This document shows positions 17,775 to 26,513 of a DNA stretch of 64,000 bases, piece after piece. Origin of the DNA: Pseudomonas paracarnis (lineage in GTDB: Bacteria; Pseudomonadota; Gammaproteobacteria; Pseudomonadales; Pseudomonadaceae); NCBI RefSeq assembly GCF_904063055.1, contig NZ_CAJFCN010000016.1, positions 25,788 through 89,787 of the forward strand, given 5' to 3'. Positions within the stretch are counted from its first letter, which is position 1. Each line of letters begins with the position of its first letter. The position numbers and the translations under genes are program-made. The notes below the pieces were generated by a model, which saw nothing but the letters and a program-made list of their open reading frames with translations, ran no database searches and was not told the DNA's origin.

Positions 17775-20312
17775 ATGAATGGAACATCCACCGGTAGCGA
17801 AGCCGCTGCATTGATCAGGCGGCTGGACTGGGCGCAAAGCCCCCTCGGTGAGGCCAGTGAGTGGCCGCAAAGCCTGCGCACTGCTGTCGATATCGTCGTG
17901 CATTCACCCATGCCAATGGTGCTGCTGTGGGGCCCACACCTCATACAACTCTATAACGATGGCTTTGCCCACCTGATAGGCGGCAAGCACCCCGGCGCTC
18001 TGGGCCAGCCGGCGCACCACACTTGGCCCGAACTGGAAAGCTTCGCCGCGCCGGTCTACGACGCCGTGCTCGGCGGCCAGGTGCGCACCTTCAGCGAGCA
18101 ACGCTTTGTGCTGCAACGCGAGGGCCGCGACACCGAGATATGGCTCGACCTGACCTACAGCCCGGTGCGCGATGAAAGCTGCCGGGTGGCCGGCATCCTG
18201 GTCACGGCCATTGAAACCAATGAGCGGCGCAGCAAAACCCTCGAACTGCAACAGCGCTCCGAAGCCAGCCTCAAGGCACAGCACAACACCGAGCAGCGCC
18301 TGCAACTGGCACTGGCGGCCACCGACGCGGTAGGCACCTGGGACTGGGATATCGGCGAAGACCGTTTCATCGCCGACGCCCATTTCGCCTACCTGCATGG
18401 CGTCGACCCCAACGATTCGAGCCTGCTGCCCATCAGCGCCTACCTGCATGGTGTGCACCCTGAGGACCGGGGAACGGTGACGCGCAGCATCAAGCATTGC
18501 ATTACCCATGGCACCGAATACGCCGAGGAGTATCGCTTGCTGCAAGCCGACGGCCAGGTGCGCTGGGTGTTCGCCCGTGGCCGCTGCTACAAGGATCAAC
18601 AGGGCCGGCCTGCGCGTTTCCTCGGCGCCGCGCTGGACCTCACCGAGCGTAAAAACACCGAGCAAGCCCTGCGCCAGAGCCAGACTGAGCTGCAACTGAT
18701 CATCAACGCCATGCCGGTGTTGATCGGCTACGTTGACCACGACCAGCGCTTTCGCCTCAACAACAGCGCTTACCTGGACTGGTACGGCAAGACGCCCCAG
18801 GAGCTGTACGGCAAAACCATCCGCGAAGTACTTGGCGACGAGGTGTATGCCGGGCGCGCAGACAAGATTGCCGCCGCGCTCAAGGGCAAGGCGTGCAGCT
18901 TCATGACGGTGACGCCTCATCGCGATGGCCGCCCGCGCCATGCACTGATGAAGTACCTGCCGCGCTTTAGCAGTGACGGTTCGGTGAATGGTTTCTACAT
19001 CTTTGTGATCGACGAGACCGAACGCAAGCTCACCGAAGAAGCCCTGCGCCACCTCAACGAGAACCTTGAAGAACGCGTGGCCCAGCGCACCCAGGCGCTG
19101 GCCGAAGCCAACCAGCGCCTGCAAAACGAGATGTTCGAGCGCGAGCGTGCCGAAGATGCCCTGCGCCATGCGCAGAAGATGGAAGCGGTCGGCCAGCTCA
19201 CCGGCGGTATCGCCCATGACTTCAACAACATGCTCACCGGCATCATCGGCAGCCTCGACCTGATGCAGCGTTACATTGCAGCCGGACGCAGCGACGATAT
19301 CGGCCGTTTTGCCGATGCCGCCGTGTCCTCCGCCCACCGCGCCGCCGCCCTCACCCACCGGCTGCTGGCGTTCTCGCGACGCCAGTCGCTGGACCGTCGC
19401 CCCACCGACCCCAACCAACTGGTGGCGTCCCTGGAAGACCTGTTCCGGCGCACCAAGGGCGCGCATATCGAACTCAAGGTAAAACTGGGCAAGGACACCT
19501 GGCCGGTGAACACCGATGCCAGCCAATTGGAAAACGCCCTGCTCAACCTGGTGATCAACGCCCGCGACGCCATGCCCGACGGCGGCGAGCTGCTGATCGA
19601 AACCGCCAACAGTTACCTGGACGGCACCGACATCACCACCCTGGAACCGGTCAAGGCTGGCGACTATGTGATGCTTGGCGTGAGCGACAACGGCAGCGGC
19701 ATGGCGCCGAAAATCCTCGCCAAGGCGTTCGACCCGTTCTTCACCACCAAACCCATCGGCCAAGGCACTGGCCTTGGGTTGTCGATGATCTACGGTTTTG
19801 CCCAGCAATCCGGCGGCCACGTGACCATCCAGAGCGAACCGGGCCAGGGCACCTGCGTGCGCCTGTACCTGCCGCGTTTGTATGGCACCGCACTGGAAAG
19901 CAGCCTGCCTACCAGCCTGACCGAAGCCCCCGTGGCCCTGGCCGGTGAAGCGGTGGTGGTGGTCGAGGACGACCCGGCGGTGCGTATGCTGGTGGTCAAT
20001 GTACTCGACGAACTGGGCTATACCGCTCACCAGGCGGCGGATGCGCGTGCGGCGCTGCCGTTGCTGGAATCGGATTTGCGCGTGGACTTGCTGGTGACCG
20101 ACGTTGGCTTGCCCGGCATGAACGGCCGGCAACTGGCGGAAATCGCCCGCCAGCATCGCCCCGGCCTGCGCGTGCTGTTCATGACCGGTTATGCCGAGAA
20201 AGCCGCCGAACGCCAGGGGTTCCTGGAGGACGGCATGGACATGGTCGCCAAGCCTTTTTCCGTTGACCTGTTGGCCAACAAAATCCGTAGCATGATCGGC
20301 GTCGAGGCCTGA
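17775..20312 (+). CDS. Cytoplasmic PAS-containing hybrid sensor histidine kinase
   Basis: The protein has about 845 residues. The order is an N-terminal sensor region starting LDWAQSPLGEASEWPQSLRT, two further PAS domains (about 170-300 and 310-430), a coiled-coil, then HisKA with the phosphorylated His in GGIAHDFNN (about residue 481). The ATPase domain follows (NARDAMPDGG, DNGSGM, GTGLGLSM), then a receiver (about 728-842) with the acceptor Asp in LLVTDVGLPG. No membrane segment or signal peptide is visible. The ATG at 17775 opens MNGTSTGSEA; an in-frame start 51 bp earlier falls in the hairpin. No cognate response regulator is adjacent. A shorter paralogue is at 51701. Confidence 0.88.
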   Translation: MNGTSTGSEAAALIRRLDWAQSPLGEASEWPQSLRTAVDIVVHSPMPMVLLWGPHLIQLYNDGFAHLIGGKHPGALGQPAHHTWPELESFAAPVYDAVLGGQVRTFSEQRFVLQREGRDTEIWLDLTYSPVRDESCRVAGILVTAIETNERRSKTLELQQRSEASLKAQHNTEQRLQLALAATDAVGTWDWDIGEDRFIADAHFAYLHGVDPNDSSLLPISAYLHGVHPEDRGTVTRSIKHCITHGTEYAEEYRLLQADGQVRWVFARGRCYKDQQGRPARFLGAALDLTERKNTEQALRQSQTELQLIINAMPVLIGYVDHDQRFRLNNSAYLDWYGKTPQELYGKTIREVLGDEVYAGRADKIAAALKGKACSFMTVTPHRDGRPRHALMKYLPRFSSDGSVNGFYIFVIDETERKLTEEALRHLNENLEERVAQRTQALAEANQRLQNEMFERERAEDALRHAQKMEAVGQLTGGIAHDFNNMLTGIIGSLDLMQRYIAAGRSDDIGRFADAAVSSAHRAAALTHRLLAFSRRQSLDRRPTDPNQLVASLEDLFRRTKGAHIELKVKLGKDTWPVNTDASQLENALLNLVINARDAMPDGGELLIETANSYLDGTDITTLEPVKAGDYVMLGVSDNGSGMAPKILAKAFDPFFTTKPIGQGTGLGLSMIYGFAQQSGGHVTIQSEPGQGTCVRLYLPRLYGTALESSLPTSLTEAPVALAGEAVVVVEDDPAVRMLVVNVLDELGYTAHQAADARAALPLLESDLRVDLLVTDVGLPGMNGRQLAEIARQHRPGLRVLFMTGYAEKAAERQGFLEDGMDMVAKPFSVDLLANKIRSMIGVEA

Positions 20313-20355
20313 GTTCAGGCATAATCGCGCGCCGTCGCACAGCTGGTAGAGCCCC

Positions 20356-20631
20356 ATGAAAGCCCAAGCCCGTCATATCCTGGTGAAAACCAGCGAAGAA
20401 GCCGAACAACTCAAGCAGCGTATTGCCAAAGGCGAAGCCTTTGATGTGCTGGCCAAGAAGTACTCCACCTGCCCGTCGGGCAAACGCGGTGGTGACCTGG
20501 GCGAAGTGCGGCCCGGGCAGATGGTGGGGGCGATTGATGCGGTGATCTTCAAGAAACCGGTGAAAGTGGTGCACGGGCCGATCAAGAGCAAGTTTGGCTA
20601 TCACCTGGTGCAGGTGTTTTACCGCGATTGA
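20356..20631 (+). CDS. Second parvulin-type peptidyl-prolyl isomerase
   Basis: The 91-residue product is a lone rotamase domain: ARHILVKTSEEAEQLKQRI, STCPSGKRGGDLGEVRPGQM and KFGYHLVQVFYRD. It shares the fold and motifs of the protein at 5617 but is clearly diverged. SCPSGKRGGDLGEF-type sequence places it nearer E. coli PpiC in some stretches, so which of the two is the true PpiC orthologue is open. It lies 43 bp after the hybrid kinase gene on the same strand and converges on kdgK across repeat DNA. Confidence 0.9.
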   Translation: MKAQARHILVKTSEEAEQLKQRIAKGEAFDVLAKKYSTCPSGKRGGDLGEVRPGQMVGAIDAVIFKKPVKVVHGPIKSKFGYHLVQVFYRD

Positions 20632-20647
20632 GTGGATGGCTTCAGTC

Positions 20648-20675
20648 CGCTATCGCAGGCAAGCCAGCTCCCACA
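20648..20675. repeat. Single REP element
   Basis: CGCTATCGCAGGCAAGCC followed by AGCTCCCACA is one REP core with no inverted partner. It directly precedes four-hairpin repeat copy c in the gap between two convergent genes. Confidence 0.85.
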
Positions 20676-20678
20676 TCC

Positions 20679-20785
20679 GATCGTTCCCACGCTCTGCGTG
20701 GGAATGCCTCACTGGACGCTCTGCGTCCGTTTCTGGGACGCGGAGCGTCCCGGGCTGCGCTCCCACGCAGAGCGTGGGAACGATC
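20679..20785. repeat. Four-hairpin repeat, copy c, between convergent genes
   Basis: The outer arms are GATCGTTCCCACGC and GCGTGGGAACGATC. The inner hairpins are GGACGCTCTGCGTCC and GGGACGCGGAGCGTCCC. It ends 5 bp from the kdgK stop and may serve as a shared 3' structure for the parvulin and kdgK transcripts. Confidence 0.9.
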
Positions 20786-20790
20786 AGTGA

Positions 20791-21696
20791 TCATCTCGGT
20801 ATCAGCGCCCCCGGCACCTGAATCACCCGGCTCGCCAACCGATGCCCCGCCAGTGCGGCGTCTTGGGGCGAACCACCGTTGAGCCGACTGGCCAGATACG
20901 CCGCACTGAACGAATCCCCCGCCGCCGTGGTGTCCACCACCTTCTCCACTTTCAACGCCGGCACCGCAAAGCGCTCGCCCGCGCAACGAATCAAGCACGC
21001 ATCCGCTCCCCGCTTGAGCACCACTTCTGCAATCGAGGGATACGCCGCAAACACCTGCTCGCTATCCTCATAGCCGAACAACGCGCGTTCGTCATCCTCG
21101 GTGAGCAAGGCAATGTCCACTGCGGCCAACACCCTGCGATACGCCTCACGGGCCGTTTGCACATCGGCCCACAGCCTGGGCCGGTAGTTGTTATCGAACA
21201 CCACCTTGGCGCCACGCTGGCGGGCTTCGATCAGCGCCTGCAGTAAGCGCTCACGCCCGATGTCTCCCAGCACCGCCAGGGTAATGCCACTGAAATACAC
21301 CACGTCATAGCCCGGCAATGCCGCCAGGACCGGCTCGGCGGCAGGCGTGGTGAAGCAGTCGCGCACGGCCGCTTCGTTGCGCCAGTAGAGGAATTTACGT
21401 TCGCCCTGGGCATCAGTCTGGATGCAATACAAGCCCGGCAGGCGCCCAGGCAGACGCTGGACCCTGCCCAGGCCAAGGCCTTCGGCGTGCCAATGCTCGC
21501 ACATGGCATCGCTGAAGCTGTCATCGCCCAGGGCGGTGACGTAGTCAACGCTGCCGGCATCGCCCAGCTCGCGACGCAGGTACACCGCAGTGTTCAGGGT
21601 GTCGCCGCCGAAGCTCTGGTGCAGGCTGCCATCGGCGCGGTGTTGCAGTTCGATCATGCATTCGCCGATGAGGGCGATGCGGGGGTGGGTGTTCAT
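20791..21696 (-). CDS. kdgK: 2-keto-3-deoxygluconate kinase KdgK
   Basis: The 301-residue PfkB-family kinase is close to E. coli KdgK throughout: IALIGECMIEL at the start, SFGGDTLNTAVYL, FLYWRNEAAVRD, KVVFDNNYRPRLWAD, and the PfkB signature DTTAAGDSFSAAYLA with its catalytic Asp. It phosphorylates 2-keto-3-deoxy-D-gluconate to KDPG, which enters the Entner-Doudoroff pathway. The ATG at 21696 opens MNTHPRIAL; earlier in-frame starts lie in REP DNA. It is the last gene of a leftward set with a PLP deaminase, IclR regulator, RidA and an ABC importer, which suggests the kinase's substrate is made by deamination. Confidence 0.95.
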   Translation of the reverse strand: MNTHPRIALIGECMIELQHRADGSLHQSFGGDTLNTAVYLRRELGDAGSVDYVTALGDDSFSDAMCEHWHAEGLGLGRVQRLPGRLPGLYCIQTDAQGERKFLYWRNEAAVRDCFTTPAAEPVLAALPGYDVVYFSGITLAVLGDIGRERLLQALIEARQRGAKVVFDNNYRPRLWADVQTAREAYRRVLAAVDIALLTEDDERALFGYEDSEQVFAAYPSIAEVVLKRGADACLIRCAGERFAVPALKVEKVVDTTAAGDSFSAAYLASRLNGGSPQDAALAGHRLASRVIQVPGALIPR

Positions 21697-21727
21697 GGCA
21701 AAGTTCTCAGGTGTGCTGGAGGGCCCC

Positions 21728-21811
21728 ATCGCGGGCAAGCCCGACTCCCACATTCGACTGCATTCCTTCAGTTAAAACGCGGTCACTGTGGGAGCTGGCT
21801 TGCCTGCAATA
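21728..21811. repeat. REP pair, mixed subtypes
   Basis: ATCGCGGGCAAGCCCGACTC followed by CCACA faces TGTGGGAGCTGGCTTGCCTG. The order is reversed relative to most pairs in this window (core facing outward), and the two members belong to different subtypes (CCCGAC against AGCTGG). It separates kdgK from the deaminase gene. Confidence 0.85.
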
Positions 21812-21824
21812 GCCGCGACTCGGT

Positions 21825-23033
21825 CTAGAAGCAGGTACGCAGAGACTCGACCACCTGCAACTGCTCATCCACCAGGCACCCCACCTGCCATTTATCAAAG
21901 GTCAGGCAAGGGTGGGACGTACCAAAGGAAATGATGTCGCCAATACGCAATTCAACCCCGGGCGCCACGGTCATGAACGCATGCTGGTCCATTACCGCCG
22001 TGACCTTGCACCCGCTCACATCATCACCTTGCGCCGGCACGATCCCGGCCTTGTAGCGCTTGAGTGGCACCGGCAAACCGGCGTCGTAGGCCACGTCGCG
22101 CTTGCCCAGGGCAACCACCGCAAAACCAGGCTCCGGCAACGACTGCACATACGCCCAGACTTCCATTGCCGGGCGCAGGCCCTCGTTGAGGTCGCTGCGG
22201 CGTTCGAGTACACAGCACTGCGCCTCTTTGTAGATGCCATGGTCGTGGGCCACGTAACTGCCTGGGCGCAACACGCTGAGGAAACGACCGGCGGCGTTCT
22301 GCGTTTCGAACGACTCGGCGATCAGGTCGTACCAGGCCGAGCCCGATGCGGTGATGATCGGCGTGGGCAGGTCGAACAGGCCGCTGTCTTGCAGCTCGAC
22401 CGCCAGGCTCACCAGGCTGGCGGCGAAGGCGCGGATACCACTGATGGCGTGCTCGCCGTGGATCACGCCTTCGTAACCCTCGATACCGGTGAGGGCCAAG
22501 GCCGGCTGGGCCTGGACCGCCTTGGCCAGGTCGCGCACTTGCTGCTCGCTGCGACAGCCGCACCGGCCACCGACCACGCCATACTCGATCATCACATTGA
22601 GGCGCTGACCACGGGCGGCGAAGAACAGGCCCAGGTCGGCAACGTTGTCCGGGTGATCGACCATGCAATGAAAGTCAAAATCCTTGTCGGCCAGCAGGTC
22701 CGCGATCAAGGCCATGTTCGCTGCGCCCACCAGTTGGTTGGCCATCAGCACGCGACGCACGCCGCTGGCGTAGGCGGCGCGGGTCTGCACGGCGGTAGCC
22801 AGGGTGATGCCCCAGGCACCGGCGGTGATCTGGCGCTGGAACAGCGCGGGCATCATGCTGGTCTTGCCGTGGGGCGCCAGCTCGGCGCCGCTGCTGCGGA
22901 CAAAGTCCTGCATCCAGCGGATGTTATGTTCCAGGGCGTCACGGTGCAGCACCAGGGCCGGCAGGCTGACATCGCGAACCAAATGGGCACCGACGGCAGC
23001 GGCACCTTTTTCAACGGCGTTGAGGGCAGACAT
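21825..23033 (-). CDS. Fold-III PLP amino acid deaminase/aldolase (D-serine dehydratase / D-threonine aldolase family)
   Basis: The 402-residue protein has an alanine-racemase-like N-terminal barrel with the PLP lysine in LAPHGKTSMMPALF (Lys57), the phosphate-binding region GIEGYEGVI, and the C-terminal domain with SHPCLTFDKW. His374 and Cys376 there match the zinc ligands of this family. Such enzymes eliminate ammonia from, or cleave, D-3-hydroxy-amino acids. Its neighbours are kdgK and RidA, so a fitting reaction is 2-amino-2-deoxy-D-gluconate to 2-keto-3-deoxygluconate plus ammonia. D-glucosaminate-active enzymes of this family have been reported from P. fluorescens, as far as I recall. 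Family membership is firm; the substrate is inference. Confidence 0.85.
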   Translation of the reverse strand: MSALNAVEKGAAAVGAHLVRDVSLPALVLHRDALEHNIRWMQDFVRSSGAELAPHGKTSMMPALFQRQITAGAWGITLATAVQTRAAYASGVRRVLMANQLVGAANMALIADLLADKDFDFHCMVDHPDNVADLGLFFAARGQRLNVMIEYGVVGGRCGCRSEQQVRDLAKAVQAQPALALTGIEGYEGVIHGEHAISGIRAFAASLVSLAVELQDSGLFDLPTPIITASGSAWYDLIAESFETQNAAGRFLSVLRPGSYVAHDHGIYKEAQCCVLERRSDLNEGLRPAMEVWAYVQSLPEPGFAVVALGKRDVAYDAGLPVPLKRYKAGIVPAQGDDVSGCKVTAVMDQHAFMTVAPGVELRIGDIISFGTSHPCLTFDKWQVGCLVDEQLQVVESLRTCF

Positions 23034-23042
23034 GGAAAACTC

Positions 23043-23807
23043 CTATTCGTTGATGCGCCGGGCCAGGCTGTTGGCACTGTCGATCAGTACCCGGCGATAG
23101 TCGTGGTAGTTTTTACTCGCATCAGCCCGGGGGGCGACGATGCACAGGGTTGCGATGCTGATGCCCTGGGCATCGCGCACCGGGGCGGCGAAACAATGGG
23201 TGAAGGTGTCGGCCACACTGTCGAAGGAGAAGAACCCATCCAGGCTGGCCTGGCGGATCTGCGCCAGGAAAGTGTCCAGCGGCAGGCGCAGGCCGTCCGG
23301 CAGGATGAAGTCGTCGGGATCGATCAGGTCGACGATCTGCTGATCGCTCAAATGCCCCAGCAACAAGCGCCCCGAGGCGGTCCAGGGAATGGGGGCGTTT
23401 TCACCGATATCCGAAGAAATACGGAAATGCCGCTGGCCCTCGCGCATCAGCGCTACCGTGTATTTGCGCCCGTTGAGCAGGCACATCTGTGCGGTTTCGT
23501 GGGTCTGGCTGACGATCTCCTGCAAGGCGTGGTCGGCCTCGCGGGTCAGGTCAAAGTGACGCAAGTGTGCCTGGCCAAGGAAATACAGCTGACGCCCCAG
23601 GTACACGTGGCCTTCCTTGCCCACGGTCTCCAGGATGCGCCGCTCCAGCAACGACGCCACCAGTTCGTAGACCGTGGATTTGGGGCTGCCGATGCCGCTG
23701 GCAATATCATTCGGGCGCAGGGGCTGGCCGATTTCCTTGAGAAAATCGAGGATATCGAACGCACGGTCCAGGCCTTTGGCGCGGCGTTTGATGGTGTCTT
23801 CGGTCAT
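23043..23807 (-). CDS. IclR-family transcriptional regulator
   Basis: The 254-residue protein has an N-terminal winged helix (GLDRAFDILDFLKEIGQPL, then GSPKSTVYELVASLLERRIL, residues 12-60) and the IclR effector domain (about 80-250) with IPWTASGRLLLGHLSD. IclR proteins usually sense a small catabolite; KdgR, a relative, senses 2-keto-3-deoxygluconate. Its position between ridA and the deaminase gene suggests it controls this cluster. An inverted repeat near the importer promoter (27394-27410) is a candidate operator. Confidence 0.88.
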   Translation of the reverse strand: MTEDTIKRRAKGLDRAFDILDFLKEIGQPLRPNDIASGIGSPKSTVYELVASLLERRILETVGKEGHVYLGRQLYFLGQAHLRHFDLTREADHALQEIVSQTHETAQMCLLNGRKYTVALMREGQRHFRISSDIGENAPIPWTASGRLLLGHLSDQQIVDLIDPDDFILPDGLRLPLDTFLAQIRQASLDGFFSFDSVADTFTHCFAAPVRDAQGISIATLCIVAPRADASKNYHDYRRVLIDSANSLARRINE

Positions 23808-23832
23808 GGCAGTACTCGGTCCCGTTCCAGAT

Positions 23833-23939
23833 GATCGTTCCCACGCTCTGCGTGGGCATGCATGCGGTGACGCTCTGCGTCACAAGCGCGGACGCAGAGC
23901 GTCCAAGGCGGTATTCCCACGCAGAGCGTGGGAATGATC
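23833..23939. repeat. Four-hairpin repeat, copy d
   Basis: The outer arms are GATCGTTCCCACGC and GCGTGGGAATGATC (one change). The inner hairpins are GTGACGCTCTGCGTCAC and GGACGCAGAGCGTCC. It fills the gap between ridA and the iclR gene in a leftward operon. Confidence 0.9.
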
Positions 23940-23941
23940 AG

Positions 23942-24331
23942 TTAGGCCTTTTTCTTGTAGGCCACGCAATCAATCTCGACCTTGCAATCGACCATCATAT
24001 TGGCCTGCACACAGGCACGCGCCGGGGCGTGTTCCGGGGTGAAGTATTCGCCGAACACCTTGTTGAAGCTCCAGAAGTCCCGTGGGTCTTCCAACCATAC
24101 GCCCACCCGAACCACATCCTTGAGCTCGTAGCCGGCCTCTTCGAGGATCGCCACCACGTTGCGCATCGTCTGGCGGGTTTGCTCGATGATGCCGCCGTTG
24201 ATGATTTCACCGTCCACCGCAGGTACCTGGCCCGACACGTACAGCCAGCCATCGGCTTCCACAGCGCGGGCGAACGGGCGTGGCTGGCCGCCACCTGCGG
24301 TGCTGCCGGTGCCGTAACGAGTAATGCTCAT
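23942..24331 (-). CDS. RidA-family enamine/imine deaminase
   Basis: The 129-residue RidA-fold protein has the catalytic arginine at position 105 in HAPARACVQA, the same place as in canonical RidA. Other motifs are YVSGQVPAVDGEI and the TRQTMRNVVAILEEAG helix. RidA proteins hydrolyse the reactive enamines released by PLP dehydratases. With a PLP deaminase in the same gene set, this one probably speeds or detoxifies that reaction. It lies 14 bp downstream of the ABC ATPase gene. Confidence 0.92.
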   Translation of the reverse strand: MSITRYGTGSTAGGGQPRPFARAVEADGWLYVSGQVPAVDGEIINGGIIEQTRQTMRNVVAILEEAGYELKDVVRVGVWLEDPRDFWSFNKVFGEYFTPEHAPARACVQANMMVDCKVEIDCVAYKKKA

Positions 24332-24345
24332 ATAGTTGCTCCTTG

Positions 24346-25128
24346 TTAAAAACGAATGTTCTTGAGAAATTCCGCCAGGCGCGGCGACTGCGGCCGCTCG
24401 AATATATCTTTCGCGCTGCCCTGCTCTTCAATGCGGCCCTGGTTCATGAACACGATCTGGTCCGAAACTTCATAGGCAAAGCGCATCTCGTGGGTGACCA
24501 ACAACATGGTCATGCCCTCCTCCGCCAGCCCCTTGATCACGCTGAGCACTTCGCCCACCAACTCCGGGTCGAGGGCCGAGGTGACTTCATCGAACAGCAT
24601 CAGGCTGGGGTTCATGGCAATGGCCCGGGCAATGGCCACACGTTGTTGCTGGCCGCCGGACAATTGGCCGGGAAAGTGATTGCGGCGTTCCAGCAGGCCG
24701 ACGCGGTCCAACCATTTTTCGGCCAGGGCTACCGCTTCATCCTTGCCCATCTTCTTGACCTTGAGCAAGCCGAGGGTAACGTTCTGCAGCGCAGTCAGGT
24801 GCGGGAACAGGTTGAATTGCTGGAACGCCATGCCGGTCATTTCGCGGTGCTGGGCGATCACCCGCTCCGGGTGGCGTACGCGCTTGCCGCCAACATCGCT
24901 GTAACCAATGGACTCGCCATCCAGGGTGATCTGCCCGCCCTGGAACTCCTCCAGCAGGTTCACGCAGCGCAGCAAGGTGGTCTTGCCCGAGCCGCTGGAG
25001 CCGATCAACGTCACCACATTGCCGCGCTGCATGGACAGGTCGACGCCCTTGAGCACTTCCACCTGGCCGTATTGTTTACGCAGGCCACGAATGTCCAGCA
25101 GCGCTGGGTTGGTTTGAGCTTGGTTCAT
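24346..25128 (-). CDS. Polar-amino-acid-type ABC importer ATPase
   Basis: The 260-residue ATPase is of the GlnQ/HisP type: Walker A GSSGSGKTT, the MTGMAFQQFNLFPHLTALQN Q-loop region, signature LSGGQQQR and Walker B ending LMLFDEVTSALDPE. It drives uptake with the two permeases just upstream. Its ATG overlaps the end of the upstream permease gene by four bases (ATGA), indicating coupled translation. Confidence 0.94.
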   Translation of the reverse strand: MNQAQTNPALLDIRGLRKQYGQVEVLKGVDLSMQRGNVVTLIGSSGSGKTTLLRCVNLLEEFQGGQITLDGESIGYSDVGGKRVRHPERVIAQHREMTGMAFQQFNLFPHLTALQNVTLGLLKVKKMGKDEAVALAEKWLDRVGLLERRNHFPGQLSGGQQQRVAIARAIAMNPSLMLFDEVTSALDPELVGEVLSVIKGLAEEGMTMLLVTHEMRFAYEVSDQIVFMNQGRIEEQGSAKDIFERPQSPRLAEFLKNIRF

Positions 25129-25787
25129 GGCAAGGCCACCCGTTTTTCAATGTAGCGCCCGAATAATTCGATGGCGTAGTTGATGACAAAGAACAGAAAA
25201 CCGGCGAACAGGTAGAACTCCAGGGTCATGAAGGTGCGCGCGATCACCTGCTGAGTACTGAGCAGCAATTCGGCCACGCCGATCACCGACAGCAAGGTGG
25301 AAGCCTTGACAATTTCCGTGGAGGAATTGACCCAGGTCGGCAAAATCTGCCGCAGCGCCTGGGGCAACAGCACGTAGCCCAGGGACTGATAAAACGTCAG
25401 GCCAATCGCCTTACCCGCTTCCATTTGCCCACGGGGAATGGCTTGCAGCGCGCCGCGCACGATTTCCGATACATGGGAGCCACAGAACAAGGTGAGCCCG
25501 ACCGCACCGGCCTGGAACGCACTGATTTGCCAGCCAAGGGCCGGCAGCATGTAGAAACACGCCAACACCAGTACAAACACCGGCGTGCCACGGATCAAAT
25601 CGACATACAGACGGAACGGCGCGCGCATCCAGAATTTGCCGTAGGTGAGGATCAACCCGGCGACGATGCCGATCAGGGTGCCAAAGACAATCGCCAGCGC
25701 CGAGACCGCCACGCTGGCCTGGAAGCCAGCCCAAAGGGTCTCGCGGGCGATCCACAATTCATGCAGCCAACTGGGGGATTCGTACAT
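25125..25787 (-). CDS. Polar-amino-acid-type ABC importer permease, second subunit
   Basis: The 220-residue inner-membrane protein has the HisM/HisQ fold. The permease loop reads EIVRGALQAIPRGQMEAGKAIGL in pieces such as GALQAIPRGQMEAGKA. About five hydrophobic segments are visible, beginning VAVSALAIVFGTLIGIVAGL. It sits 11 bp after the first permease gene and overlaps the ATPase gene by four bases. Confidence 0.93.
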   Translation of the reverse strand: MYESPSWLHELWIARETLWAGFQASVAVSALAIVFGTLIGIVAGLILTYGKFWMRAPFRLYVDLIRGTPVFVLVLACFYMLPALGWQISAFQAGAVGLTLFCGSHVSEIVRGALQAIPRGQMEAGKAIGLTFYQSLGYVLLPQALRQILPTWVNSSTEIVKASTLLSVIGVAELLLSTQQVIARTFMTLEFYLFAGFLFFVINYAIELFGRYIEKRVALP

Positions 25788-25798
25788 GGGACCCTTCC

Positions 25799-26461
25799 TT
25801 AACGACGGATAGCCAAACGCTGTTCCAGGTAACGGAGCAGCATGGCAATCAGGTAACAGGCAGCCACGTAGAGCGCGGTCGTGACCAGCCAGGTTTCAAT
25901 CACCCGATAGCTTTCGACGTTGATCTTGCGGGCGTAATAGGTCAGCTCCGGCACCGCGATCGCAGCGGCCAGGGAGGTGTCCTTGAACAGCGAGATAAAG
26001 TTGTTCGACAGCGCCGGCAGCACGTTGCGCAGCATCACCGGCACGGTGATGTAAGCGCGAATCCGCCACTCCCCCAGGCCGATGGCCAGGCCGGCTTCCC
26101 GCAAGCCCTTGGGAATATTCACTAGGCCTGCGCGGAACACTTCGGTGAGATAGGCACCGGCATACAACGACAGGGTGATGATGAACGAGGGAATCTTATC
26201 CAGGCGAATACCCAGGGAGGGCAAGGCGAAGTAGATCAACAGGATCAACACCAGGATGGGGGTGTTGCGCACCACCGTCACATACACCGAGGCAAGAATA
26301 CGCAACGCACGGTGCCTGGAGAGCATGGCAAACGCCATCAACAGGCCGATCACGCAGCCGATGGCGATCGACAGCAACGCCAACTGCAACCCCAGGCCGA
26401 GCCCCGCCAGCAAGGTGTCGAAATCACGCCAGACGGCGGCAAAGTTCAACTGATAGTTCAT
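25799..26461 (-). CDS. Polar-amino-acid-type ABC importer permease, first subunit
   Basis: The 220-residue protein is a second HisM/HisQ-type permease with the loop TEVFRAGLVNIPKGLREAGLA. I chose the ATG at 26461 (MNYQLNFAAVW); a start four codons earlier lacks a better ribosome site. It pairs with the next permease in the membrane. It lies 52 bp after the binding-protein gene. Confidence 0.92.
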   Translation of the reverse strand: MNYQLNFAAVWRDFDTLLAGLGLGLQLALLSIAIGCVIGLLMAFAMLSRHRALRILASVYVTVVRNTPILVLILLIYFALPSLGIRLDKIPSFIITLSLYAGAYLTEVFRAGLVNIPKGLREAGLAIGLGEWRIRAYITVPVMLRNVLPALSNNFISLFKDTSLAAAIAVPELTYYARKINVESYRVIETWLVTTALYVAACYLIAMLLRYLEQRLAIRR

Positions 26462-26513
26462 GGTCAGCAGCACCTGAAGGGGGCGTGTTCAGGCACGCCC
26501 CTATTGTTGCGGG

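Noticed and set aside
18995..20357. Long antisense open frame opposite the hybrid kinase (17904-20357)
   Set aside because: High-GC genes with strong third-position bias create long antisense frames. It has no recognisable domain and ends against the parvulin gene. Similar shadows opposite kdgK, dnaE2, the glucosidase and yejF were left out for the same reason.
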